Under the pieces are notes generated by a model that did no database searches, had not been told where the DNA came from, and saw only the letters and a list, made by a program, of their open reading frames with translations. The position numbers and the translations under genes are program-made. Positions 22,183 to 30,665 of a stretch of DNA of 39,641 nt are shown here, in pieces. Every line of letters begins with the position of its first letter. Positions within the stretch are counted from its first letter, which is position 1. Source of the DNA: a virus; IMG/VR virus record IMGVR_UViG_3300017767_000036, positions 1 to 39,641 of that record. One strand, 5' to 3'.

Positions 22183-22523
22183 CCAACGATGACGAAATAC
22201 AAAGACAGGTAGAGATAATGTCCCTTTTACCAGACAGATATTACATCATACTCAAGCCTCTTGATGGAGAGAACTTTACCTTGACTGCCTACGATACAAC
22301 AGATAAAACTTACGAGGATGATTCTGACTACAATCCTGCTATGGTTATACAAGAGGGCGTTATGGAAACCATAAGAGAGAACCTTGATGATGTATATGAT
22401 AGGGGTGCAGCATCAATAAAATTCAAAATTGCTGCAGAAAATATGATTGAAGAAGTAGAAGAAGATTTAAAAGGGCAGTTCGATAATAACGTAATTAAAG
22501 TTGATTTTGGAAAGAAACAATGA
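22179..22523 (+). CDS. Hypothetical acidic protein
   Basis: This 114-residue acidic product begins MTNDDEIQRQVEIMSLLPDR. It has a beta-rich middle (YYIILKPLDGENFTLTAYDT) and a helical C-terminus (ENMIEEVEEDLKGQF). ATG 22179 overlaps the endonuclease stop (ATGA) with GGAG 11 bases upstream. The frame upstream to 22140 lies inside the endonuclease gene and is not used. No family recognised. Confidence 0.7.
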   Translation: MTNDDEIQRQVEIMSLLPDRYYIILKPLDGENFTLTAYDTTDKTYEDDSDYNPAMVIQEGVMETIRENLDDVYDRGAASIKFKIAAENMIEEVEEDLKGQFDNNVIKVDFGKKQ

Positions 22524-22771
22524 AACACGAAGAATACATGGTAAAAAGAATGAGGGAAGAGGATGTCGTTAACAAGCCGCCACACTATAATCAAGCAGGT
22601 GTCGAGTGCATTGACGCAATCCAAGCGGCGACAGACGATGGGTTTGAATACTATCTGCAAGGAAACATCATCAAGTACCTCTGGAGATACCGTTACAAAA
22701 ACGAAGTTGAAGACCTTAAAAAAGCACAGTGGTACCTAACCAAACTAATTAAAGTAAAAGAGGAACAATAG
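22520..22771 (+). CDS. DUF3310 protein
   Basis: This 83-residue product contains VVNKPPHYNQAGVECIDAIQ, then FEYYLQGNIIKYLWRYRYKN and DLKKAQWYLTKLI. This is the full DUF3310 pattern (HY...G.E.id.i, GN.iKYLwRy..K, DL.Ka.wYl..l). The family is widespread in phages and often annotated as nucleotide-kinase-like, but its activity is not established. It lies directly before the ribonucleotide reductase (2-bp gap) and overlaps the previous gene by 4 bp, consistent with a nucleotide-metabolism role. Confidence 0.85.
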   Translation: MKHEEYMVKRMREEDVVNKPPHYNQAGVECIDAIQAATDDGFEYYLQGNIIKYLWRYRYKNEVEDLKKAQWYLTKLIKVKEEQ

Positions 22772-22773
22772 AT

Positions 22774-24702
22774 ATGAACAACATGTTGCCCACACCATAC
22801 CAACAATTTATTCACAAATCACGTTATGCTCGTTGGATTGATGATGAAGAAAGGCGAGAAGATTGGGATGAAACTGTATCCAGATATATTGGCTTTATGG
22901 ATAATTATGTGCGTGATAAACACAATTATATCATACCAAGTAAACTAAGGTCTGAAATTGAGGACGCTATTATAAGTCTGAAAGTTATGCCATCAATGAG
23001 AGCAATGATGACTGCAGGTCCGGCTCTTAGTCGTGACAACGTGTGTGGGTACAATTGTAGTTACATTCCTGTTGATAGTCCTCGTTCGTTTGACGAGTGC
23101 ATGTACATATTGATGTGTGGAACTGGTGTTGGGTTTAGTGTGGAGAGAGAAAATGTTGACAAGTTACCTGTCGTATCTGATAATTTTAATAGTTCTAGCA
23201 CCTGTATTACAGTAGCAGATAGTAAACCGGGATGGGCTAAAGCTTACCGTGAGTTAATTGCACTACTGTATGCAGGACAAGTTCCCTCTTGGGATACGTC
23301 TGGTATTCGCCCTGCAGGTGCGCGGCTGAAAGTCATGGGAGGTAGAGCAAGTGGACCACAGCCTCTAGTTGACTTGTTTAACTTTACAGTAGAGATATTC
23401 AAGAAGGCTGCTGGACGTAGGTTGTTTCCTATTGAGTGTCACGACCTTATGTGTAAGGTGGGCGAGGTAGTGGTTGTAGGTGGCGTTCGCAGATCAGCCT
23501 TGATTAGTCTGTCTAATCTTAACGATGATCAGATGCGTCACGCCAAAGCCGGATCGTGGTGGGAGACAGAGGGCCAACGTGCGTTGGCAAACAACTCTGT
23601 TGCGTACAAATCTAAACCGGAGATGGGTACGTTCATGCGTGAGTGGCTTGCTCTTTATGATAGTAAGTCGGGTGAACGTGGCATGTTTAACAGGGAGTCT
23701 GCCGACAAGCAGGTTGCTCGTAACGGTAGACGTGAGACAGGACACATGTGGGGTACGAACCCCTGCAGTGAGATCATCTTACGCCCATACAGTTTTTGTA
23801 ATTTGTCAGAGGTTGTAGTCCGTGAAAATGACACGTTAGAGTCTTTGAAAGAAAAGGTACGGATAGCAACTATCTTAGGTACCTTACAATCAACCCTTGT
23901 AGACTTTAAGTATTTGAGGAAAGCATGGAAAGACAACGCAGAAGAAGAACGCTTGTTAGGTGTATCCTTGACTGGTATCATGGATCATCCCGTTTTATCA
24001 AAGAATGTAGACAGCAAGCGTTGGCTAGACGAAATGCGGGAACACGCGATAGAGGTCAACAAGAACTTTGCCCAGATGCTTGGAATCCCACAAAGTACTG
24101 CAATCACCTGTGTCAAACCGTCGGGTACTGTGTCTCAACTGGTGGACGCAGCAAGCGGGATACATGCACGACACAACGACCACTTTATAAGGACAGTACG
24201 TGGGGATAACAAAGACCCACTCACTCAGTTCCTTATTGATAGTGGTGTACCTGCAGAACGAGATGTGATGAAGCCCGACAACGTTACAGTGTTTAGTTTC
24301 CCCATGCAGTCTCCTAAAGGGGCCGTGACCCGCACACAAACCACAGCCATAGAGCAGTTAGAGTTATGGAAGACTTACGCTATACACTGGTGTGAACACA
24401 AGCCATCCATCACTGTCACTGTAAAGGAACATGAGTGGATGGAAGTAGGTGCGTGGGTGTATAAAAACTTTGATGTGGCATCAGGAGTTTCTTTTCTTCC
24501 CCACAGTGATCATACCTATCAACAGGCTCCGTACCAAGATATAGAACCTGATGATTACCTTGAATGGGAAAAGCGTATGGAAGTGGTTCACATCGATTGG
24601 GGTAAACTCACAGACTTTGAGAAGGAAGATAACACCAGTGGCTCTCGTGAACTTGCCTGTACTGCAGGGGTCTGTGAAGTGGTGGACTTGACAGCAGCAT
24701 GA
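22774..24702 (+). CDS. nrdJ: Class II (B12-dependent) ribonucleotide reductase
   Basis: This 642-residue enzyme makes deoxynucleotides from ribonucleotides using adenosylcobalamin. It resembles the monomeric RTPR type: NPCSEI (about 329-334, radical Cys and catalytic Glu), VKPSGTVSQLVDAASGIHAR, and a redox Cys pair near the C-terminus (C629 and C634 in CTAGVC). SALISLSNL and CGYNCSYIPV are further family segments. Class II enzymes work with or without oxygen but need host or environmental B12. GAGG lies 10 bases upstream of ATG 22774. No thioredoxin gene is seen in the window, so reduction would rely on the host. Confidence 0.93.
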   Translation: MNNMLPTPYQQFIHKSRYARWIDDEERREDWDETVSRYIGFMDNYVRDKHNYIIPSKLRSEIEDAIISLKVMPSMRAMMTAGPALSRDNVCGYNCSYIPVDSPRSFDECMYILMCGTGVGFSVERENVDKLPVVSDNFNSSSTCITVADSKPGWAKAYRELIALLYAGQVPSWDTSGIRPAGARLKVMGGRASGPQPLVDLFNFTVEIFKKAAGRRLFPIECHDLMCKVGEVVVVGGVRRSALISLSNLNDDQMRHAKAGSWWETEGQRALANNSVAYKSKPEMGTFMREWLALYDSKSGERGMFNRESADKQVARNGRRETGHMWGTNPCSEIILRPYSFCNLSEVVVRENDTLESLKEKVRIATILGTLQSTLVDFKYLRKAWKDNAEEERLLGVSLTGIMDHPVLSKNVDSKRWLDEMREHAIEVNKNFAQMLGIPQSTAITCVKPSGTVSQLVDAASGIHARHNDHFIRTVRGDNKDPLTQFLIDSGVPAERDVMKPDNVTVFSFPMQSPKGAVTRTQTTAIEQLELWKTYAIHWCEHKPSITVTVKEHEWMEVGAWVYKNFDVASGVSFLPHSDHTYQQAPYQDIEPDDYLEWEKRMEVVHIDWGKLTDFEKEDNTSGSRELACTAGVCEVVDLTAA

Positions 24703-24875
24703 ATTGCTGGCACTGTAACACAAAACTAAGATGGGTTGGTGACCACGATGTGGATGAACTGACAGAGGACAGGTACAGTATACTCAGTTGTCTTGAATGC
24801 CCTGAGTGTAAATCTTGGGTTGAAGTGTACTACCCAAAGGATGGTAATGATGATACAGATAAAGATAACCTCTGA
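24699..24875 (+). CDS. 58-residue zinc-ribbon protein
   Basis: This short complete frame overlaps the reductase stop by 4 bp (ATGA). It begins MNCWHCNTKLRWVGDHDVDE and has a second cluster CLECPECKSWVEV, so CxxC plus CxxCxxC would form a zinc ribbon. The C-terminus is acidic (DGNDDTDKDNL) and overlaps the next gene. Zinc ribbons of this CWHC...CPEC type occur as small phage proteins of unknown target. Confidence 0.7.
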   Translation: MNCWHCNTKLRWVGDHDVDELTEDRYSILSCLECPECKSWVEVYYPKDGNDDTDKDNL

Positions 24876-25326
24876 CATTATTAAACGTGCCAAAAAGAAA
24901 GCTGCCTCTGTAGGTAATTTACAGGGCAGCATAACTGGTAGTCTTAGTAATGTGGTAGGGGCTATAGGTGAGGTGATTGTAAAGGACTACGTTGGGGGTA
25001 CTGATGCCAACAACAAGGACTATGACTTGATCGTCGGAAACAAACGGGTGGACGTAAAGACCAAGCGTTGTAACACCACCCCGTCACCTAACTACGATTG
25101 TTCTGTGTCTGCACACGGAAGCAAGCAGGACTGTGATAGTTACGTCTTTGTCCGTATTCTTACAGATCACAGTAAGGCGTGGATTCTTGGTGAGATATCA
25201 AAACAAACCTTCTATACAAAAGCAACCCGTTACAAGGTGGGTGACGTAGACCCAAGCAACGGGTTTGTATTCAAGGCTGATTGTTACAATTTAGCAATAC
25301 AGGAATTAGAACAAGTAAATGGCTAA
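24850..25326 (+). CDS. Putative PD-(D/E)XK nuclease
   Basis: This 158-residue product has VVGAIGEVIVKDY (Glu), then DYDLIVGNKRVDVKTKR, which gives D-x(9-10)-D-V-K, the catalytic pattern of restriction-endonuclease-like folds. A basic N-terminal helix (IIKRAKKKAAS) could bind DNA. ATG 24850 has AAGGA 8 bases upstream; ATG 24841 and 24847 are alternatives. It overlaps the zinc-ribbon gene before it and the small gene after it. The role could be host DNA breakdown or junction cleavage. Confidence 0.68.
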   Translation: MIQIKITSDIIKRAKKKAASVGNLQGSITGSLSNVVGAIGEVIVKDYVGGTDANNKDYDLIVGNKRVDVKTKRCNTTPSPNYDCSVSAHGSKQDCDSYVFVRILTDHSKAWILGEISKQTFYTKATRYKVGDVDPSNGFVFKADCYNLAIQELEQVNG

Positions 25327-25543
25327 CAAGACTGAAGAGGCTAACCTGTTTACATTTCAGGCTAATCTAAAACAGAATGGTACTATAGAGTTGACTTGGG
25401 AAGGAGTGAAGCCAGAGCAGTTTGAATCTGTGATGGCAACGGGATTGCCCGAATGGGATGGGTCACATGCAACCGCATCCCTTCTACGGTACCTTCGGTC
25501 TATGGCAGATGAAATGATGGAAAAGTCCAGAAACTACATCTAG
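25319..25543 (+). CDS. Small hypothetical protein, last gene of the rightward operon
   Basis: This 74-residue product begins MANKTEEANLFTFQANLKQN, with a beta hairpin then a C-terminal helix (LLRYLRSMADEMMEKSRNYI). ATG 25319 overlaps the preceding gene by 8 bp. Its TAG stop lies within the CTAG that also ends the converging leftward operon. No family recognised. Confidence 0.7.
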   Translation: MANKTEEANLFTFQANLKQNGTIELTWEGVKPEQFESVMATGLPEWDGSHATASLLRYLRSMADEMMEKSRNYI

Positions 25544-25551
25544 GCTTTTTT
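25521..25551 (+). terminator. Weak terminator-like hairpin at the convergent junction
   Basis: AAAAG-T-CC (25521-25528) can pair with GG-CTTTT (25543-25549) around a 14-base loop, followed by TTACTTTTC. It would end the rightward operon inside the first codons of the opposite gene. The stem is A-T rich with one bulge, so support is weak. Confidence 0.3.
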
Positions 25552-25890
25552 ACTTTTCTTCATGTTACTTTGTATTGCTGCTTGGCGTTTAGTTTCGTAA
25601 GGTGACATCTTGCCGTCTTTATCAAGGTCACCAATCATAGCCTTACCACCTACTGCCATCTTCATCTTCGGAGTCTGCATCATCTGATTCTGCATCTGAC
25701 TTGTGTTACCGGATGTCATTGGATTTTTCTGCATCATGTTTTGTTGTGGCTGTGTTGCCGACATCATGCCCCCCGCTTGAGCTTTCTTGCGGGGTTGTTT
25801 CATGGCTGTACCGCCATACATCATGGGTTTGCGGCGGGACATACCGCCATACATCATTCCCTTGCGGGGGCCGTTGTTGTAGGTTTTCAT
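25540..25890 (-). CDS. Met/Gly/Gln-rich protein with an EF-hand loop
   Basis: This 116-residue basic product has about 20 Met and repeated RRKPMMYGG-like segments in its first 40 residues. Near the C-terminus DLDKDGKMSPYE (residues 88-99) matches a complete calcium-binding EF-hand loop (Asp at 1, 3 and 5, Gly at 6, Glu at 12). The start overlaps the stop of the giant upstream gene (TAATG). It is the last gene of the leftward virion block, so a minor virion or assembly protein is likely. The calcium link is inferred from the loop only. Confidence 0.7.
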   Translation of the reverse strand: MKTYNNGPRKGMMYGGMSRRKPMMYGGTAMKQPRKKAQAGGMMSATQPQQNMMQKNPMTSGNTSQMQNQMMQTPKMKMAVGGKAMIGDLDKDGKMSPYETKRQAAIQSNMKKSKKA

Positions 25891-28800
25891 TAGTCTAAAT
25901 CCCCTTCTGGTGGAGTTGTAATATCTACTATCATTTTACGACCTTCTTCACCAAGTTGTCCTAGCTCACTGATTACAAAATCTGTAACTAGGTTGTCAAA
26001 GGTATCTAGGTCTGCTTTAGTCATTTGTTTTGGAAATTTCATAATACGAAGCATTAAGTCTGCAGCCTCTTTATTTCCTGCTGCAAGTTTCATCATGTCT
26101 AATCCTGCTTGTTGTGCTAAAGAAACACCAAATTCAGCAGCGACGTATTGTGGACTAACCATGCCACGAGCAAGGTTAAAGGAACGAGAGATCAATTGAT
26201 TTGTACCCATAGGACTGACGATGTTGTCAATATTAACCATAACGTCTAAGGCACCCCTGTCATTAGCTGCTTGAATACTTATGTAATCAGCTATTTCAGA
26301 TATGTAATCCTGATGGTCAGAGTCTATGTATCGCCCTAATATCGCTTTGACGTTGTCTCTTTCCAACGCTTCTTGTATGTTAGAGGGTTTGTGCAAAGCA
26401 ACTCTAGTGTACTCTTGACCGTTACCCCCGATAACCTTTCTACCTTCAACCGGAGCCAAGCCACCATGCTTGAGCATTCCGTTTACAATCATGTTACTAA
26501 CGCCCTTATCAAAGGCTTCTTCTGTACTGTAAGTTTTGTTTCCAACTGTAAAGGTATCACCTAGTTTAGCTAGTGTGGCTCTTCTTAAGTTTTCGATACC
26601 ATCAGCATCACCCTCTAACACCATTTTTTGAAAGAAACTGTTTGAATCGTCAAGCCCTGTAGCTTTACTTATTATCCTGAATCCTTCATCCATGATGCGT
26701 ACATCAGAATTTAATTTATCTTGAACAGCGTCTAAGTCACTGATAATTCTTGTCTGATACTTTTTTATACTTGCGGCAATTTCGTTGTTCTTCTGTATCA
26801 ACGCCTCAATGCTGCGTTCTTGTTCAACCATGTTGTCTAAGTCCACAAGTTTGACTCTGCGAACCTTACCATCTTGTCCCTTTACAGCTACTGTTAGTAA
26901 GCCTTGTACTTCGTCCACGTTATTTATTCTAGAGAAATTGTAGCCACCATTTTTAATAGCATCAATGTCTAAACCCGCACGTTCCCCAAGTTGTTTTTCA
27001 AGGTTTTTACCCCACTTAGCGTAGACTATTTCAGTGAAGTTTGCTCGTAATATGTTAAAGTCTGCTAATCCCTTCTCAGTAGTTAGATCAAACACATCTT
27101 GAGTTCCCTCACCAAACCCTTGAATGAGAGTATCACGACTTCTTGTAAGTTCTCTTATAGCGTTAGCATCACCACGCAAAGCAGCGTCAATATTTTTTGT
27201 TATAGGATCAAACATAGTGAGAGGGTCATCTCCCTTGTAAGCAATCCTAAACAAACGATCACTTTTTACGTCTTGGGAAATTTCTTCTCCAATTCCAACA
27301 TCATCAAAGAAGAAAGACTCACCGCCCTTATCTATTTTTTCTGCTGCTTTAATAGGTCCATTCTGGGACTTGTGTAGTTTACCCAAAGGACCGCCCACTC
27401 TTATTCTATCAAACCATTCCATCTGATAGATTGCACGAGCTTGTTTCCATTCTTGAAATAACTCAGGTGCTTGATTTTTTATTAACCCCTCAACGTTTTC
27501 AGCATAATCTTCGTAACGAGAAGCAAGGTTTTCATCTCCTAGTCTAATGGCATAATCACGAAAAGCTGAGTACACATCCATGACTTCACCCGGAGTGGCT
27601 TTGAACTCAGGAGCCTCCCCCCGCTGCATGTAAAACAACATGATATCTAACGGGCGAGGATTGTCTCCTAAGAATAAAGATGTGCCATCTTCTAACTTTG
27701 CACCGGGAGTTGTGTGCAACTTATATAAATCATCAAACTGTTTTCCTTCTAAAGAATCTAAAGAACGCTTCGCCATCTTGTTAGCAACAGTATAAACTCG
27801 TTTACCTAACGGACCAACAAAGAAACGCGAACCCTTTGAAAAGAAACTGGCTAGGTTATCCCCCTGTGGCTGGTCTTTAACAAGGTCAAGTATCATACTG
27901 TTGATGTTAATACTTGCACCCATTTCCGCTGCCTTTTTATCAACAGAAATAAACCCCCTCTTTGCCAACTTTCTCATACGGGCAAATCTGTTTTGGGTCA
28001 TCATCTCAAGATTACGAGCAGTTTGCTTTATATGAGCAGCGTCATCGTTTCTTAGTAAGGCAGTATTTTCTGCACGTACTGCTAATGCAGCCATGTTTTC
28101 TGCATATTGTTTTTCTAAGAAAGCTACCTTATCTAAGTCAGGATTTAGACTTATATTAAGTTGTAGCTCCATATCATCCAGAGATTCTAATACAGATGGT
28201 GGAAGGTCTGCGGTGGGATCAGCTAGAACAACAGAACGATAGTCCCTAATATCTTTGTTTAGTCTGGCTTTATCTGTATTTATGTTCCTAAGAGTCTGAT
28301 TGTTTGCTTCTTCTAGTGAAGCTATGTACCTTGTTATCTCCCCCGGATCATCTAAATCTGTTCTATTTGCAACTTTATCCTTGAGTCGTTTTATTAAACG
28401 GGTAGTTGCACCTGCCTGTTGTTCCATCAACCTTTGAGTCTGCATTACTTCTGATAGATTACCCAAAGATGCTGCTTCTCTAGCATCAACAGAAAAACGT
28501 GCCAAACGATTAGCAGACTGTAACCATCCTATACTTGTTATAGTGGCTACATTCTCCTGCAGTATTTCCCGTATTTCGTCTTGTTCTTCTGCAGGAAAAC
28601 TGCTGACAATGCTGTTAAGGCGAGTCGAATGAGACTCCATAGCAGTGATAACCTGATCCATACCCTCATCGTCAAGCTTACCTGCAATGCGTCCTATGTA
28701 GTCTAATGCTATTCTAGTTTCTGGTGCGAGTTTTGTACCTAGTGCTTTTTCGTAGTTTTGAATATTGCCATCTCTAAGGTATCCCTTAAACAAACTTCTG

Positions 28801-30665
28801 TTAAGTAAAAGTTGAGGGGGTATGTCTGCTATAGATTCCACGAGTCCCAGAGCTTTTCCGGCAATGTCTCCCCCCTGCTGATTAATCCAGTACGCTGATT
28901 TTCCAACCCCTGTAACTATTGGCTTTCCAATAACTATGTATCCTAAAGCTGCCATTCCCTCGCCAGCTAAACGGTCCCCCTTAAACCAGCTATCCTCGCC
29001 ACCGTCTGCAGTATACTTGCCCCCGTAGTACATCGCAAGTGACATAGGGACCGCTTCAACAAAATTCTCTTTTACATTAGGAACTATTCTTCCAGTAAGA
29101 AACGCCTTTACCTGTAAGCCTGTCAACTGTTTTTTCTCTGCTTCAAGAAGCCTGTACTCTTGAGCTAAAATACTTTTACCTGAGTCACGGTAGTCTTTCA
29201 TATTTTTAGAGACAACGTCTTTTTGTTGAGTTATCTTTTTAAGATTGCCAGATACTCGCTCCACACCTGTAGCGTACAGAACGGCACCCTCGTTAAACTT
29301 TGAAATTTCACCCTCAAGTTTAAGGAACCTACCCGCTTGAATAACATTCATTCTACCTAGCTTGGCAGCACGTTGAATATCTGCAGTAGACGCATCAGGT
29401 TTTGCTGCACGTTCAGTTATTTCAGCTATCTTACGACTGATGCTTAGTTTTTGTGCGTTTCCTGCTGCCTCTTTTGCCTTACCTACTCCCGCCATAGTAA
29501 GGACAGCTTCAGTAAGAACAACCCCATACTGTGCGGAATTAGAAAGCTTATCGATAGACTCGTTAAGTAAAGCTTGAGCCATCTCTTCGTTTACAAACTT
29601 ATTGTTAACAGTTACGTTATCTCCCCCCGGAGTTGTAACGGTAGAGGTGGTAAGTCTATCAAATGTTTCTTGGTCTATATCCCCGGCAGCAAGCTGACGG
29701 TTTAAGTCTGTTACAACCATTTCATTCATCACCTGAGACAGTTCTTTAATTCCTAAATCATCCGCTGCAACACTTCTCCACCATGCACTTGCTCGTTCCC
29801 GATCAACGCTTCCCTTTTCCCACGCTTCAACAAATGTTGTACTATCTGTTATACCAAAAGCAGCGGGTATATTTGTAGCGATTGCTGCAGCTTTTGCAGC
29901 GTCCCAGCCAAAGTTAACAACGATGTCAGGCAGGTATATTCCTGTTCCTCTCAGGGTTCCTTCTTTGACTTTTTCAGTTAGCACATCCCAGAAGTCGCCC
30001 GTAGAAATGTTACGGATAAATATGTTTTCAATTCTTTTTTGGTCTTCTTCAGGTAAGTTGAGAGAAGCAAAAGTTCCAGAAACAACTTGTGCTATTGCCT
30101 TCTTGCCTTCAAAGACATTTGACTGCACAGACTTTAATTTAGGATCACGCTTTGCTTCAGGGGTAGGAGCAAAAACAAACTCGCCGGGAGCAGTCTCTTG
30201 TCCAAACGGAATTTCTGTTAGGGGTTTTTCTTGTTGTGCAGAGTGAAACTCGTAAGCGTTAGCGAGTCGGTCATCAATCTTTGCTTTAAGTTCGGGGCTA
30301 ATATCTGGCGATCTCTGTAACTCAACCATATTTTTTAACTGGTCATTTGTTACCTTGCCAACGCCAACAATTTCACCAGTGTTAATTTGATTATAAAATT
30401 CGTCTCTGGATAGTGGCTGTCTTTGCTTACGGATGCTTTGTTCAGCCATATCTCCTGTAGTCTTAGTTTTTAGGGTATTATCCTGTATGCTACCTGTAAC
30501 GCCGTAGACTACGTCTTCACCAGCAGGTTTATCCTTTACTATGCCCCCACCCGTAATTACATCTAAACCCTTTGATATAGCTTCAACAGGGTTAGGAATT
30601 ACATTGGGTATAGTTTGTTGTTCTTCGTTTTCAGAAGGAACCGATTGAGTTGCAGGTGTAGCCAT
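25890..30665 (-). CDS. Very large putative internal virion protein
   Basis: This 1591-residue, largely helical product is the longest gene of the window. The N-terminus (1-100) is Pro/Glu/Thr-rich. Hydrophobic segments lie near 385-400 (VVLTEAVLTMAGVG) and 555-590 (GMAALGYIVIGKPIVTGVG). Long coiled-coil stretches rich in Glu, Arg, Asn and Leu lie in the middle third. No lysozyme or transglycosylase motif is evident. Its size and its place in the virion block before the operon end fit the ejection proteins of podoviruses (T7 gp16-like position), which leave the capsid to form a DNA conduit; this is inferred from architecture, not homology. The start overlaps the upstream stop (TAATG). Confidence 0.75.
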   Translation of the reverse strand: MATPATQSVPSENEEQQTIPNVIPNPVEAISKGLDVITGGGIVKDKPAGEDVVYGVTGSIQDNTLKTKTTGDMAEQSIRKQRQPLSRDEFYNQINTGEIVGVGKVTNDQLKNMVELQRSPDISPELKAKIDDRLANAYEFHSAQQEKPLTEIPFGQETAPGEFVFAPTPEAKRDPKLKSVQSNVFEGKKAIAQVVSGTFASLNLPEEDQKRIENIFIRNISTGDFWDVLTEKVKEGTLRGTGIYLPDIVVNFGWDAAKAAAIATNIPAAFGITDSTTFVEAWEKGSVDRERASAWWRSVAADDLGIKELSQVMNEMVVTDLNRQLAAGDIDQETFDRLTTSTVTTPGGDNVTVNNKFVNEEMAQALLNESIDKLSNSAQYGVVLTEAVLTMAGVGKAKEAAGNAQKLSISRKIAEITERAAKPDASTADIQRAAKLGRMNVIQAGRFLKLEGEISKFNEGAVLYATGVERVSGNLKKITQQKDVVSKNMKDYRDSGKSILAQEYRLLEAEKKQLTGLQVKAFLTGRIVPNVKENFVEAVPMSLAMYYGGKYTADGGEDSWFKGDRLAGEGMAALGYIVIGKPIVTGVGKSAYWINQQGGDIAGKALGLVESIADIPPQLLLNRSLFKGYLRDGNIQNYEKALGTKLAPETRIALDYIGRIAGKLDDEGMDQVITAMESHSTRLNSIVSSFPAEEQDEIREILQENVATITSIGWLQSANRLARFSVDAREAASLGNLSEVMQTQRLMEQQAGATTRLIKRLKDKVANRTDLDDPGEITRYIASLEEANNQTLRNINTDKARLNKDIRDYRSVVLADPTADLPPSVLESLDDMELQLNISLNPDLDKVAFLEKQYAENMAALAVRAENTALLRNDDAAHIKQTARNLEMMTQNRFARMRKLAKRGFISVDKKAAEMGASININSMILDLVKDQPQGDNLASFFSKGSRFFVGPLGKRVYTVANKMAKRSLDSLEGKQFDDLYKLHTTPGAKLEDGTSLFLGDNPRPLDIMLFYMQRGEAPEFKATPGEVMDVYSAFRDYAIRLGDENLASRYEDYAENVEGLIKNQAPELFQEWKQARAIYQMEWFDRIRVGGPLGKLHKSQNGPIKAAEKIDKGGESFFFDDVGIGEEISQDVKSDRLFRIAYKGDDPLTMFDPITKNIDAALRGDANAIRELTRSRDTLIQGFGEGTQDVFDLTTEKGLADFNILRANFTEIVYAKWGKNLEKQLGERAGLDIDAIKNGGYNFSRINNVDEVQGLLTVAVKGQDGKVRRVKLVDLDNMVEQERSIEALIQKNNEIAASIKKYQTRIISDLDAVQDKLNSDVRIMDEGFRIISKATGLDDSNSFFQKMVLEGDADGIENLRRATLAKLGDTFTVGNKTYSTEEAFDKGVSNMIVNGMLKHGGLAPVEGRKVIGGNGQEYTRVALHKPSNIQEALERDNVKAILGRYIDSDHQDYISEIADYISIQAANDRGALDVMVNIDNIVSPMGTNQLISRSFNLARGMVSPQYVAAEFGVSLAQQAGLDMMKLAAGNKEAADLMLRIMKFPKQMTKADLDTFDNLVTDFVISELGQLGEEGRKMIVDITTPPEGDLD

